Shown: positions 16,341 to 26,263, numbered from the stretch's first letter. The stretch: 41,115 nt of DNA from DASUFH01 sp036274645 (GCA_036274645.1 DASUFH010000191.1:1-41115), one strand, 5' to 3'. Program-made: numbers and translations. The notes: generated by a model not told the origin, from the letters alone.

Positions 16341-18326
16341 ATGCGAAGCACTCTGACCGCTTCTACCCTGATTCTTGCGCTGCTGTTGGCTGGAGCGTGT
16401 TCTGAGCCTGCTCCGCCCAGCCAGCCGGCTGAGCCAACGGCGAGTTCATCATCATCCACGTACGATCCGGCGGTCTTCGATAAAGACAAGTACCCTGTCT
16501 TTCCGGACGCCGACGCCGGCGCGGACCCTGCGGTTTCGGCCGAACAGGGAGGGAAGGGGTTCAAGGGCGAAGGATGGGAGACCAATACGGACTTTGATCT
16601 GATTGGCGACCCGCGCGCGGTAAAGGGCGGAACGCTGCGCGACTGGATGCAGGATTTCCCCGGCACTCTGCGGATCGAAGGTCCCGAGTCCAATTCGGCG
16701 TTCAACTATGGAGTGACGGCGATGGCCTATGAGGGTCTGGTCGGCATCCATCCCGCAACGATGGCGTTCATTCCGTCGCTGGCGACCCACTGGCAGATCT
16801 CGCCGGACAAAATGACCTACCGCTTCCGCATCAATCCGAACGCGCGGTTTTCCGATGGAATGCCGGTAACCGCCGATGATGTCGTGGCCACGTACAAATT
16901 CCTGACGGACAAAACGCTGGAGTCGCCATCGTCCCTTCTGACCTACAGCAAGATGGAAACGCCGGTTGCGGAAAGCAAATATATCGTCCGCGTTCACGCG
17001 AAGGAGTTGAACTGGCGGAATTTCCTGTATTTCGGCAGCATGGCGATTTTGCCGGCGCATGTTCTGAAGACCGTCAACGGCGCAGCCTACCTCAAGGACT
17101 ACAACTTCAAGATCATGCCTGGATCGGGGCCGTATACGATCCGGGAAGAAGATATAACCAAGGGCAAGAGCATTTCGGCGCGTCGCCGGTCCGACTACTG
17201 GGCCGCGAAAGCCCGGGCCAATGTGGGCATGTACAACTTCGATGAGATCCGGTTCGCGGTTGTCCGTGACGAGAATCTGGCGTTCGAAATGTTCAAGAAG
17301 GGCGATCTGGACCTGTTTGCTGTCGGCCGCGCAAAAGTCTGGGTGCAGGAAACGGATTTCGAAAATGTGAAGCGCGGCCTCGTTCAAAAACGGAAGATCT
17401 TCAACAATCAGCCGTGGGGATTTGCCGGGTTCGCCATGAATACGACGCGAGCGCCCTTCGACGACATTCGTGTGCGCAAGGCGTTCACGCTGTTGACGGA
17501 CCGGAACAAAATGATCGAGAAGATCGCCTACAACGAGTACGTTCCTCTGAACTCGTACTTTCCGAACAGCGTGTACGAGAATCCGAACAATCCGAAAAAC
17601 GAGTACGACCCGAAAGCCGCGGCGCAGCTGCTGGCCGAAGCCGGATGGAAAGACCGGGACTCCAGGGGGCGACTGGTGAAAAACGGCCAGCCGCTGGAAG
17701 TGGAAATGTTGTACGCGACGAAGACGTTCGAGCCGTACCTGACGATTTATCAGGAGGACCTGCGCTCCATCGGGATTTCCATGAACCTCCGTCTGGTCAC
17801 GCCGGAAACCCAGTTCAAGATGCTGAGTGAGCGTGGATTTCAGATGACCTACACAGGCTGGGGGGGACTCCTCTTCCCGAATCCGGAAACCTCGTTTAAC
17901 TCCAAGCTGGCCGACCAGAAGAACAATAACAACATCACCGCCTTCAAGAACGCTCGCGTCGACGAACTGTGCAAACAATACGACGCCATGTTCAACGTCG
18001 ACGATCGTATCCGCGCCATCCGGGAAATCGACGGCCTCGTGGCCAACGACTACCAGTACGTTCTGCTCTGGCAGGGGCCGTTCACGCGGCTGCTCTACTG
18101 GAACAAGTTCGGCACGCCGCCAGGATACCTTTCGCGGACTGGCGACTATCTCGGTGATTCCGGTGGGCCCGGGGTGACGCAGTTATGGTGGTTCGACGCC
18201 GCCAAAGAGGCCAAACTCGAGGAGGCGCAGCGGGACTCTTCCGTCAAGCTGGAAGTGGGGCCGACGGAAGACAAGTACTGGATCGAGTACGACAAGAACC
18301 ACCCGTCAACGGGTGAGTCCAAGTGA
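16341..18326 (+). CDS. Peptide-binding lipoprotein of a Yej/Opp-type ABC importer (first copy)
   Basis: A 661-residue extracellular solute-binding protein of family 5 (SBP_bac_5). The start has GGAGG eight bases upstream. A lipoprotein signal ends in LLLAGAC with Cys20. After a Ser-rich linker the mature protein carries FDLIGDPRAVKGGTLRDWMQ, TYRFRINPNARFSDGMPVTA and later IRVRKAFTLLTDRNKMIEKI and LLAEAGWKDRD, all typical of peptide-binding proteins. The strong similarity to the next gene shows a tandem duplication. The length (over 600) and the sequence WRNFLYFGSMAILPAHVLK fit the YejA branch. It opens the six-gene operon and overlaps the next start by 4 bases. Confidence 0.92.
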   Translation: MRSTLTASTLILALLLAGACSEPAPPSQPAEPTASSSSSTYDPAVFDKDKYPVFPDADAGADPAVSAEQGGKGFKGEGWETNTDFDLIGDPRAVKGGTLRDWMQDFPGTLRIEGPESNSAFNYGVTAMAYEGLVGIHPATMAFIPSLATHWQISPDKMTYRFRINPNARFSDGMPVTADDVVATYKFLTDKTLESPSSLLTYSKMETPVAESKYIVRVHAKELNWRNFLYFGSMAILPAHVLKTVNGAAYLKDYNFKIMPGSGPYTIREEDITKGKSISARRRSDYWAAKARANVGMYNFDEIRFAVVRDENLAFEMFKKGDLDLFAVGRAKVWVQETDFENVKRGLVQKRKIFNNQPWGFAGFAMNTTRAPFDDIRVRKAFTLLTDRNKMIEKIAYNEYVPLNSYFPNSVYENPNNPKNEYDPKAAAQLLAEAGWKDRDSRGRLVKNGQPLEVEMLYATKTFEPYLTIYQEDLRSIGISMNLRLVTPETQFKMLSERGFQMTYTGWGGLLFPNPETSFNSKLADQKNNNNITAFKNARVDELCKQYDAMFNVDDRIRAIREIDGLVANDYQYVLLWQGPFTRLLYWNKFGTPPGYLSRTGDYLGDSGGPGVTQLWWFDAAKEAKLEEAQRDSSVKLEVGPTEDKYWIEYDKNHPSTGESK

Positions 18327-20329
18327 GAACAACGTCGGGGATGCGCGCCGGTCTTGCCTGTCTGGTATTGCTTGCGCTGATCGGTTGTGGCCCGAAGGCT
18401 GAAGGCCCGGCGCCGTCCGGGCCGGCATCTCCAGTGGATGACGCCGCCTCTTCCACGGCTTCGCTCAACAAGGACGATTACGCCGTCTTCCCGGACGCCG
18501 ACGCCGGCGCGGACCCCGGCGTTCCGGCCGAACAGGGTGGGCGGGGTTTCAATGGTGAGGGCTGGGAAACCAACACCGCATTCGATCTCATCGGCAATCC
18601 GCGCGCGGTAAAAGGAGGGCTTTACCGCGAGGCCATTACCGATTTCCCCGGGACGTTGCGCATGGGGGGGCCCGAGTGGAATACGTACGTCAACTACATG
18701 ATCGGGAATCTCGTCTATGAATCGTTGCTGACGCTCGATCCGACGACGCTCAACTACATTCCGGTTCTGGCGACTCACTGGCAGATTTCCCCCGACAAAC
18801 ACACGTTCCGTTTTCGCATTAATCCGAACGCCCGGTTCTCCGACGGCGCGCCGGTGACCGCGGAAGACGTCGTGGCTTCATGGACGTTGTACGCCGACAA
18901 AAAGTTGAACGACCCGGCCCTCAACACCATGTTTGGAAAGCTGGAGCGGCCGGTTGCGGAAAGCCGGTACATCGTTCGTGTGGCTTCGCGGGAGCCGGAC
19001 TGGAAGAACTTCCTGAATTTTGCCGCCTTCATGCTGATCTTTCCCGCCCACGCGCTGAAGGATGTGGATGGCGCGGCCTATCTGCGCGACTACAACTTCA
19101 AGTATCTTCCCGGGACGGGGCCCTACATGATCACCGAGGCGGACATTCAGAAGGGCCAGTCGCTGAATATCCGCCGCCGCAAGGATTTCTGGGACGAAAA
19201 ATCGCGGCGGAGCGCGGGGTTGAACAATTTCGACGAAGTGCGGTTGATCGTTGTTCGCGATCCCAACCTGACCTTTGAGAAATTCAAGAAGGGCGATCTC
19301 GACTTCTACTTCGTCAATCGGGCGAAGATCTGGATTGAGGAGATGGACTTCGACAAGATCCAGCGCGGCGTCATCCAGAAGCGGAAGATCTTCAACAATA
19401 CCGCGTCGGGCTACAACGGAGTGGCGATCAATACCCGCCGCAAACCCTTTGATGACATCCGGGTCCGCAAAGCCCTTGCGCTGCTGATGAACCGTGCGCT
19501 ATATATTGAAAAGCTCTTCCACAGCGAATATCTCCCGATGAATTCCTATTTTGCGGGATCCGTTTACGAGAATCCCGGCAACGCCGCCAATCCCTATAAT
19601 CCTGATGACGCGCGCAAGCTGCTTGAAGAGGCCGGATGGAAGGACCGGGACGCGCAGGGCCGTCTGACGAAAGAGGGCAAGCCGCTTTCGATCGAACTGC
19701 TGTATGACTCGAAGACCGCCGAGCCCTACCTGACGGTGTATCAGGAAGACCTGCATCGCGCCGGGATTACGCTGAACCTGAGATTCGTGACATTTGAAAC
19801 CCAATACAAGCTCGTGAGTGACCGGCAGTTTGACCTGGCCGAAGTCGGGTGGGGCGGTTCGATGTTTCCCGATCCGGAACAACAATGGCACTCGCGGCTG
19901 GCGGATGTGCGCAACACGGACAACATTACGGGTTTCAAGGATCCGCGGATTGACGCGATTTGCGAGAAATACGCGCAGACGTTCGACCTCAAGGAGCGCG
20001 TCGCGCTGATGCGCGAACTCGACGGCATCGCGACCAGGCAGTACCACTACGTTCTCAAGTGGCGCGCTCCCGCCGAACGGATTGCCTACTGGAACAGGTT
20101 TGGTCATCCCTCCGGATATTTCACGCGCACCGGTGATTACATGAGCGATCTCTCGGCGGGCCCGGGGATCGAACGCCTGTGGTGGATCGATCCTGCGGCG
20201 TCGAAACGTCTCGATGAAGCCATGGCGGATTCGTCGGTCAAACTGCCTGTCGGCGCCACGGAAGACCGCTACTGGCTGGAGCGTGAAGCGGCCGGCGAGA
20301 ATCCGCAGAGTCGCGGTGGAGTTCAATGA
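18323..20329 (+). CDS. Peptide-binding lipoprotein of a Yej/Opp-type ABC importer (second copy)
   Basis: A 668-residue paralogue of the preceding protein, colinear over its entire length: FDLIGNPRAVKGGLYREAIT, TFRFRINPNARFSDGAPVTA, WKNFLNFAAFMLIFPAHALK, IRVRKALALLMNRALYIEKL and LLEEAGWKDRD line up with the first copy. The lipobox is LALIGC with Cys22. The start is GTG 18323, overlapping the previous stop as GTGA; an internal ATG at 18341 is possible. The C-terminus extends about 10 residues beyond copy one. Two binding proteins feeding one permease pair would widen the peptide range; copy divergence around the ligand-contact loops was not measured. Confidence 0.92.
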   Translation: MRTTSGMRAGLACLVLLALIGCGPKAEGPAPSGPASPVDDAASSTASLNKDDYAVFPDADAGADPGVPAEQGGRGFNGEGWETNTAFDLIGNPRAVKGGLYREAITDFPGTLRMGGPEWNTYVNYMIGNLVYESLLTLDPTTLNYIPVLATHWQISPDKHTFRFRINPNARFSDGAPVTAEDVVASWTLYADKKLNDPALNTMFGKLERPVAESRYIVRVASREPDWKNFLNFAAFMLIFPAHALKDVDGAAYLRDYNFKYLPGTGPYMITEADIQKGQSLNIRRRKDFWDEKSRRSAGLNNFDEVRLIVVRDPNLTFEKFKKGDLDFYFVNRAKIWIEEMDFDKIQRGVIQKRKIFNNTASGYNGVAINTRRKPFDDIRVRKALALLMNRALYIEKLFHSEYLPMNSYFAGSVYENPGNAANPYNPDDARKLLEEAGWKDRDAQGRLTKEGKPLSIELLYDSKTAEPYLTVYQEDLHRAGITLNLRFVTFETQYKLVSDRQFDLAEVGWGGSMFPDPEQQWHSRLADVRNTDNITGFKDPRIDAICEKYAQTFDLKERVALMRELDGIATRQYHYVLKWRAPAERIAYWNRFGHPSGYFTRTGDYMSDLSAGPGIERLWWIDPAASKRLDEAMADSSVKLPVGATEDRYWLEREAAGENPQSRGGVQ

Positions 20330-21357
20330 CGGGTTATTTTGTCCGCCGATTTCTCCTGATCATTCCGACGTTTCTGGGGATCACCTTTGTCGTCTTCGCG
20401 ATCATGCATTTCGTGCCGGGCGGACCGGTCGAGCGGCTGATCCTGCGCTACAAGATGGCGCAGATGGGTGAAGGCGGCGCCGGTGGCGGAGCGGGCGGCC
20501 ACGGCGCGGACATTCCGGAAGAAGCTATCCAGGAGATGCGCCGGTACTACGGGTTCGACAAGCCGCTCCACGTCCGCTATGCCATCTGGCTGTGGAAAGT
20601 GCTGCACCTCGACCTCGGCCGGTCCTACATCTACCAGGATCCTGTCTGGGACGTGATCAAATCCCGTTTCCCCATCTCGCTCTTTCTGGGGCTGACCGGT
20701 TTTGTGCTGAGTTACGTCGTCTGTGTGCCTCTGGGGGTGTGGAAGGCCGTCAAACATGGCTCGAAATTTGACTTCGCGAGCAGCTTCGTCGTTTTTTTAG
20801 GTTATTCCATCCCCGGTTGGGCGCTGGGAACCGTGTTGCTGGTGCTGTTCGGCGGCGGGAGTTTCTTGAGTGTGTTTCCGTTGGGAGGCTTTCGTCCGGA
20901 CAACTGGCAGTATCTGGGATTTTTTCAGAAGATCACGTCGCAGATTCACTACATGTTTCTCCCGGTGGTCTGCTACATGATTGGTGAATTCGCCACCCTG
21001 ACCATTCTCACGAAGAATTCACTGATGGAGAACCTGGGACAGGATTATGTCCGGACGGCCTTCGCCAAGGGACTCAACGAACGGACGGTGATTTTCCGGC
21101 ATGCGTTGCGCAATTCGCTGATTCCGATCGCCACCGGTCTGGGGCACGTGATTGGTCTTATTCTGGCCGGCTCATTCCTGATCGAAAAGGTCTTCAACAT
21201 CGACGGCATGGGTTATCTGGGATACACCTCCATTCTCCAGAGAGACTACCCGGTGGCTTTGGGGATTCTGGTGATCTCCAGTCTGTTGATGCTGGTGGGG
21301 AACATTCTTTCGGACGTCGTGTACGTCATCGTTGATCCGAGAATCCGCTTCAAATGA
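20326..21357 (+). CDS. yejB: Peptide ABC importer permease, YejB/OppB type
   Basis: A 343-residue permease with six membrane segments: the first at 5-28 (RRFLLIIPTFLGITFVVFAI), then a periplasmic insert with a Gly-rich loop (about 45-62, GEGGAGGGAGGHG) and DIPEEAIQEMRRYYGFDKPL, and five more helices. The cytoplasmic coupling motif is DYVRTAFAKGLNERTVIFRHALRNSLIP (EAA loop, about 240-268). The opening MTGYFVRRFLLIIPT and the APGGP-like VPGGPVE are characteristic of YejB. It overlaps both neighbours by ATGA. In E. coli this system takes up peptides and the antibiotic microcin C. Confidence 0.92.
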   Translation: MTGYFVRRFLLIIPTFLGITFVVFAIMHFVPGGPVERLILRYKMAQMGEGGAGGGAGGHGADIPEEAIQEMRRYYGFDKPLHVRYAIWLWKVLHLDLGRSYIYQDPVWDVIKSRFPISLFLGLTGFVLSYVVCVPLGVWKAVKHGSKFDFASSFVVFLGYSIPGWALGTVLLVLFGGGSFLSVFPLGGFRPDNWQYLGFFQKITSQIHYMFLPVVCYMIGEFATLTILTKNSLMENLGQDYVRTAFAKGLNERTVIFRHALRNSLIPIATGLGHVIGLILAGSFLIEKVFNIDGMGYLGYTSILQRDYPVALGILVISSLLMLVGNILSDVVYVIVDPRIRFK

Positions 21358-22499
21358 AATCGGGAACTGTACAACCGGTAGAAACTCCCAAGGCTTCCGC
21401 GGCCGCCGGGTCCGCGCCGGTTTCCGCGCCCGCGCGCTCGATTTCGATTCTTCGCAAGCGTGTTGCCAAGTTCAAGACTCTCCGGCGGGGCTATTACTCC
21501 TTTCTCGTGATTCTTGCCGCTTATGTGGTGTCGTTCGTGTTACCGCTGCTGATCAGCAACAAAGCTCTGGCGGTAAGCTACAACGGCAATCTCTATTTCC
21601 CGATCGCGCGCTATCACGGTTCCGCGGAGTTCGGCCTCGATGGAATTGGCGAGCCCAATTACCGTCAACTGAAAGAAACGCTGGCGGGCAACGGCAAGGG
21701 TTGGGTGCTGATGCCGCCGTATCCCTTCAGCCCCACGGAATCGCTTCTGGACCTGCCGGGGTCTCCGCCGCACCGGCCGTCATGGCAGCACATTTTCGGA
21801 ACCGACGACCGCGGGCGCGACGTGTTCGCGCGGCTGGCGTATGGATTCAACGTGTCGCTGACGTTCGCGCTGCTCGTCCTGACTTCCAGCTACTTCATCG
21901 GAATTCCGGTCGGCGCGCTGCTGGGTTATTACAGCGGGAAGCTCGACATTCTGGGACAACGGTTCATTGAGATCTGGTCGTCATTACCATTTCTGTACAC
22001 GATCATCATCATCAGCTCCATTGTTGTTCCCGTTTACGTTCCGGGCCGGAACGTTGTGCTGCAGCCGTCCTTCTGGCTGCTGATCGGGATCCTGGCGGTT
22101 TTTGACTGGATGGGAATCACGTACTACATCCGTGGCGAGTTCTATCGCGAAAAAGCCAAGGACTATGTGGGAGCGGCCATTGCGATGGGCGTTTCCGAGC
22201 GGGCGATCATCATGCGGCATATTCTGCCGAATGCGCTGACTCCGGTGGTGTCCTTCGCGCCGTTTGCCATTGTCGGGAATATCGGCGCGCTCGTCGCTCT
22301 CGATTTTCTGGGGTTTGGGCTGCCCGCGCCCACGCCCAGCTGGGGAGAGCTTGTCGGGCAGGGGATCTCAAATCTGGGAGATTGGTGGCTCGTCCTGTTT
22401 CCTCTGGGCGCCCTGTTCGTCACCCTCCTGTTGATCGTGTTTATTGGCGAGGCCGTTCGCGAGGCGTTTGATCCCAAGGAGTATTCAAGACTGCGGTGA
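21354..22499 (+). CDS. yejE: Peptide ABC importer permease, YejE/OppC type
   Basis: A 381-residue permease partner. Residues 1-45 are Pro/Ala-rich then basic, followed by the first helix (45-65, YYSFLVILAAYVVSFVLPLL). Between the first and second helices lies a long periplasmic insert (about 66-150) with NLYFPIARYHG and FGTDDRGRDVFARLAYG, as in YejE rather than OppC. The EAA coupling loop is DYVGAAIAMGVSERAIIMRHILPNALTP (about 268-295). Overlaps the next gene by GTGA. Together with the previous gene it forms the transmembrane pore. Confidence 0.92.
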   Translation: MKSGTVQPVETPKASAAAGSAPVSAPARSISILRKRVAKFKTLRRGYYSFLVILAAYVVSFVLPLLISNKALAVSYNGNLYFPIARYHGSAEFGLDGIGEPNYRQLKETLAGNGKGWVLMPPYPFSPTESLLDLPGSPPHRPSWQHIFGTDDRGRDVFARLAYGFNVSLTFALLVLTSSYFIGIPVGALLGYYSGKLDILGQRFIEIWSSLPFLYTIIIISSIVVPVYVPGRNVVLQPSFWLLIGILAVFDWMGITYYIRGEFYREKAKDYVGAAIAMGVSERAIIMRHILPNALTPVVSFAPFAIVGNIGALVALDFLGFGLPAPTPSWGELVGQGISNLGDWWLVLFPLGALFVTLLLIVFIGEAVREAFDPKEYSRLR

Positions 22500-23488
22500 G
22501 CGCTGAACAACAACAACCGCTGTTGGCGGTTCGAGGACTGAAAACCTACTTCAAGGCCGAAGCCGGATGGGCTAAAGCGGTTGATGGTGTCAGCTTCGAC
22601 ATTTATCCGGGCGAAGTCGTCGGACTCGTTGGGGAGTCGGGGTCCGGCAAGAGCGTCACCGCGCTGAGCGTGCTTCGCCTGATTCCGGATCCACCCGGGA
22701 AGATTGTCGACGGTTCCATCCTGTACAAGGGCCGCGACCTGCTGGAACTCCCGTGGGAGGAGATTCGCCGGGTCCGCGGCAACGAAATCAGCATGATCTT
22801 CCAGGAGCCGATGACGTCGCTGAATCCGGTCGTCCGGATCGGCGCGCAACTCATGGAGGCGGTGCTCCAGCACGAAAACATTTCCAGGAGGGAAGCGTTC
22901 GATCGCTCGGTACGCATGCTCGATCTGGTCGGCATTCCCGACGCCGTTTCGCGCATGAACGACTATCCGCATCAGTACTCCGGCGGAATGCGACAGCGGG
23001 TCATGATCGCGATGGCGCTGGTATGCAATCCTTCGCTGCTTATTGCCGACGAGCCCACCACGGCGCTCGACGTCACCATCCAGGCGCAGATCCTCGAATT
23101 GATGCTGAAGCTGAAAGAGGAACGCAAGAACGCCGCCATTCTGCTCATCACCCACAATCTGGCGGTGGTGGCCGAGACCTGCCAGCGGGTGATCGTGATG
23201 TACGGAGGAAAGATTCAGGAGATCGCGCCGGTCCGGGAATTGTTTAAAAATCCACGGCATCCGTATACGCGGGGACTGCTGGCGTCCCTGCCCGCCGCCG
23301 ACGGCGAGAGGCTCGAACGGCTGCGAACCATTCCGGGAAATGTGCCCAGCCTGTTCGAGCTCCCTGCCGGGTGCAAGTTTGTGACGCGCTGTTCAGAACG
23401 TTTCGATCCCTGTGAGTCGATCGAGCCCGAACTGATCGAGCACGCGCCCGGGCACTGGGCGCGCTGTCACCTGTTGGATCGAAAGTGA
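22496..23488 (+). CDS. oppD: Peptide ABC importer ATPase, OppD/DppD type
   Basis: A 330-residue ATPase starting at GTG 22496 in a GTGA overlap. Walker A GESGSGKS, Q-loop FQEPMTSLNP, signature YSGGMRQR, Walker B LLIADEPTTALD and the switch histidine in ITHNLAVV are intact. The C-terminal oligopeptide-transporter domain with the Fe-S-type cysteine cluster follows (GCKFVTRCSERFDPCESIEP, then CHLLD). In E. coli YejF the two ATPases are fused into one chain; here they are separate genes. Confidence 0.93.
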   Translation: MSAEQQQPLLAVRGLKTYFKAEAGWAKAVDGVSFDIYPGEVVGLVGESGSGKSVTALSVLRLIPDPPGKIVDGSILYKGRDLLELPWEEIRRVRGNEISMIFQEPMTSLNPVVRIGAQLMEAVLQHENISRREAFDRSVRMLDLVGIPDAVSRMNDYPHQYSGGMRQRVMIAMALVCNPSLLIADEPTTALDVTIQAQILELMLKLKEERKNAAILLITHNLAVVAETCQRVIVMYGGKIQEIAPVRELFKNPRHPYTRGLLASLPAADGERLERLRTIPGNVPSLFELPAGCKFVTRCSERFDPCESIEPELIEHAPGHWARCHLLDRK

Positions 23489-23492
23489 GGCG

Positions 23493-24500
23493 ATGGTCGA
23501 AAACCGCATGACGCTCCTTGAAGTTCAGAATCTGCGCGTCCGTTTCCCGGTTGTCGGGGGAGTTCTCGCCCGAAAAATCGCCGAGGTTCGCGCGGTGGAT
23601 GGCGTCAGCTTCCAGTTGCAGGAGGGGGAGACGCTGGGTATCGTCGGCGAGTCCGGCTGCGGCAAAAGCACGCTGGGCCGCGCCATCGTGAACATCCTGC
23701 GGGCGATGGTCTATGGCGTGGAGATCGAGGGCCGGATTCTGTATCGCCCCAAAAACCAGGCGGAGATGGTGGATCTGGCTTCACTCTCCCGCGCGGCCAT
23801 GCGTCTGTATCGGACGGACCTGCAGATGATTTTCCAGGATCCGTACTCGTCGCTGAATCCCCGCATGACCGTGCGCCAGATTGTCGAGGAGCCGCTCAGG
23901 CTGCATACGAATATGACTGCCGCAGAGAGAAGGGACCAGGTCTCCTGGCTGCTGGGCAAGGTCGGCCTGACGGCGGAACAGGCCAATCGATATCCGCATG
24001 AGTTTTCAGGCGGGCAGCGCCAGCGTATCGGTATCGCCCGGGCGTTGGCCACGCGGCCCCGCATCATCATTGCCGATGAGCCGGTCAGCGCGCTCGATGT
24101 TTCGATCCAGGCGCAGGTAATCAACCTGATGGAAGACCTGCAGGACGAATTCAAGTTGTCCTACATCTTCATTGCGCACGATCTGTCGGTCGTCCGGCAT
24201 ATCTCGGATCGCATCGGGGTGATGTACCTGGGACATATCGTTGAACTCGGACCCGCCGAGGCCGTCTATAACGCTCCGATGCATCCGTATTCCCGCGCGC
24301 TGCTGTCCGCTGTTCCGAAGCCCGATCCCGACGCGCCACATGAACGGATCCGCCTGACGGGAGACATCCCCAGTCCGAGCCACAAGCCGTCCGGCTGCGC
24401 CTTCCGCACCCGATGTTCGATCGCGCGGCCTTCCTGCGCCGACACGATTCCTCCGCTGGAATCCAGAGAGGGCCGCGACGTCGCCTGCCCCTGGGTGTGA
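23493..24500 (+). CDS. oppF: Peptide ABC importer ATPase, OppF/DppF type
   Basis: A 335-residue ATPase, four bases after the previous stop. Walker A GESGCGKS, Q-loop FQDPYSSLNPRMTV, signature FSGGQRQRIGIARAL, Walker B IIIADEPVSALD and switch histidine in IAHDLSVV are all present. The C-terminal oligopeptide domain carries GCAFRTRCSIARPSC and C-terminal CPWV. It forms a heterodimer with the OppD-type subunit. The stop lies six bases from the stop of convergent lysK, without room for a terminator between them. Confidence 0.93.
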   Translation: MVENRMTLLEVQNLRVRFPVVGGVLARKIAEVRAVDGVSFQLQEGETLGIVGESGCGKSTLGRAIVNILRAMVYGVEIEGRILYRPKNQAEMVDLASLSRAAMRLYRTDLQMIFQDPYSSLNPRMTVRQIVEEPLRLHTNMTAAERRDQVSWLLGKVGLTAEQANRYPHEFSGGQRQRIGIARALATRPRIIIADEPVSALDVSIQAQVINLMEDLQDEFKLSYIFIAHDLSVVRHISDRIGVMYLGHIVELGPAEAVYNAPMHPYSRALLSAVPKPDPDAPHERIRLTGDIPSPSHKPSGCAFRTRCSIARPSCADTIPPLESREGRDVACPWV

Positions 24501-24506
24501 TGCCGA

Positions 24507-26129
24507 CTAGTGTGCGGCTTCGAGCAGGAACAGATAGCGTTCCGGAGAAATCGCTGCAAGAAAAGTGGGTAGCCGGGGCCCATTTTCGCGTCCGAAAAGC
24601 AGCAGATACACCCGTTTGAAGAATCGGCGCTGGGCCTCTTTTCGCGCTTCGGGCGCCTCGTCGCCGCGGATCGGAATCTGAAAGACTTCCTGCGCCTCTT
24701 CCTCCGTGATGGATTTCCGCTGGCGCACCCATTCGGCCAGAGCATGGATCCATGAGCGCTCTTCGGGCGTGAGCTCCGCAATCACAGGGGCGTTGGGCGA
24801 TTCCAGCAGGCGGATACGCTCCTCAGGCAAATAATCGGTCAGCCACCGGTCCGCCTTCTGGATGCGGTCCGCGACTTCCGGCGTGTCGCTTGCGAAGCCG
24901 AGCTTCTCCAGCGCTCCCTTCACTGCCGCCGTATTTCCGTCGAGCAGGGCGACCAGCGATCCGACTGTCTTGAACGGAACGTGCGCGGGGTTTCCCGTCA
25001 CGCCGCTCAATCGAATCGACTCGGCTTCCATTCCCTCGGGGTTCGCCGCTGCGGCCGCCGTGGCCTTGTCGAACTCGTCGTACACCTGGGCCAGTTGCCG
25101 ATCGACGGGCAGGTCGAAGGCTTTCATCGGCGCCGCTTTCGCAAAGAGCCACTTGAGCGCTTCGGGCTGGTAGACTTCGAGAGCTTCACGCGGTGTGATG
25201 ACGGTCCCGGCGGAACTGCTCATCTTTCCAGCCACGCCTTTCAGGCCAATGAATTCGTAACCCTGAAACCGAGGCGGTTCGATATTGAAGACCTGACGCG
25301 CAATTTCACAGGCGACCATGTAGCTGCCACCCGCCGTGGCGTGGTCCTTTCCGCCCGGCTCGAAGACAACGCCTTCATGACGCCAACGCATGGGCCAGTC
25401 GACTTTCCAGGGCAGCTTGACGTTGCCGGCGGTCACCACGGAGATCTCGTCGCTCGCGCCGCACGCCGGACAGCGATAGCGGACGAGGCCGGCGGCATCA
25501 TCGACGATTTCGATGATGGTTCCATCCTTGAAACATTTCGAACAGCAGATCTCGATCGGCAGATAGGTAGCGCGCTTCGCTTCCGGCAGCGGCTGCGTGC
25601 GGAAGCTGTTGATGATGTCAAAGATCAGCGCGCGCTTCTGCAGCGCCTCGAGCAGCGACGGGCCGTACGCGCCGCTTTCATACAGGACGGTCTGGGACTT
25701 GAACGTGACCTCAATGCCCAGCTCCGCGATTGACGATTCGAACTCGCTCGAAAAACGCGCGGCATAAGACGGGTGTTTACCCTCCGGATCCGGCACCTTG
25801 CTGACCGGCCGTCCGATGAACTCCGAATACGATACGGGACATCCGCTGGGGACTTTGCGGAAGCGATCGAAATCGTCCCAGGAATGCATCAGACGAACCG
25901 GCGCGCTCAGGCGCTTGAGCTGGCTTCCGACAAACCAGATCGTGAGGACATCGCGGAGATTGCCGACGTGAACGGGGCCGGAAGGAGTGATTCCGGAAGC
26001 GCAGGTCAATGTCGCGGAGATTCCCCGCGCGGAGAGCAGTTCTTCGGCAAGGGACCGCGACCAGTGTTTGGCCGGCGCGTTGGCGACAACATCAGACTCT
26101 CGATTCTTCAACGGATTCCTTTCGATCAC
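24507..26129 (-). CDS. lysK: Lysyl-tRNA synthetase, class I
   Basis: Charges tRNA-Lys with lysine. This is the class I (archaeal/spirochaete-type) enzyme, unrelated to the usual bacterial class II LysS. The HIGH-like motif is TPSGPVHVGN (48-57) and the KMSKS motif is KMSSS (302-306). Zinc-finger cysteines lie at ICCSKC (195-199) and RCPAC (220-223). The 540-residue length is right for the family. The annotated start GTG 26129 has no Shine-Dalgarno; TTG 26111 has AAAGG at suitable distance within the coding stretch and may be the true start. No class II lysS lies in the window, so whether this is the only lysine synthetase cannot be told. Confidence 0.95.
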   Translation of the reverse strand: MIERNPLKNRESDVVANAPAKHWSRSLAEELLSARGISATLTCASGITPSGPVHVGNLRDVLTIWFVGSQLKRLSAPVRLMHSWDDFDRFRKVPSGCPVSYSEFIGRPVSKVPDPEGKHPSYAARFSSEFESSIAELGIEVTFKSQTVLYESGAYGPSLLEALQKRALIFDIINSFRTQPLPEAKRATYLPIEICCSKCFKDGTIIEIVDDAAGLVRYRCPACGASDEISVVTAGNVKLPWKVDWPMRWRHEGVVFEPGGKDHATAGGSYMVACEIARQVFNIEPPRFQGYEFIGLKGVAGKMSSSAGTVITPREALEVYQPEALKWLFAKAAPMKAFDLPVDRQLAQVYDEFDKATAAAAANPEGMEAESIRLSGVTGNPAHVPFKTVGSLVALLDGNTAAVKGALEKLGFASDTPEVADRIQKADRWLTDYLPEERIRLLESPNAPVIAELTPEERSWIHALAEWVRQRKSITEEEAQEVFQIPIRGDEAPEARKEAQRRFFKRVYLLLFGRENGPRLPTFLAAISPERYLFLLEAAH

Positions 26130-26263
26130 ACAAAAGATGGGCTTTCATTGTAACAGCGGCAATGCCAACAAAACTGTGGGCAACGCGCGGAGCTGCGTCT
26201 TTTTTGCGTCTTCTCCACGACGCCGGGGGCGATATTCTCCCGACGCAAAAGAAGAAGGTATTT

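Noticed and set aside
16452..17978. 508-codon minus-strand open frame inside the first peptide-binding protein
   Set aside because: Antisense shadow caused by GC-rich codon use; a similar shadow exists in the paralogue, as expected for coding symmetry.
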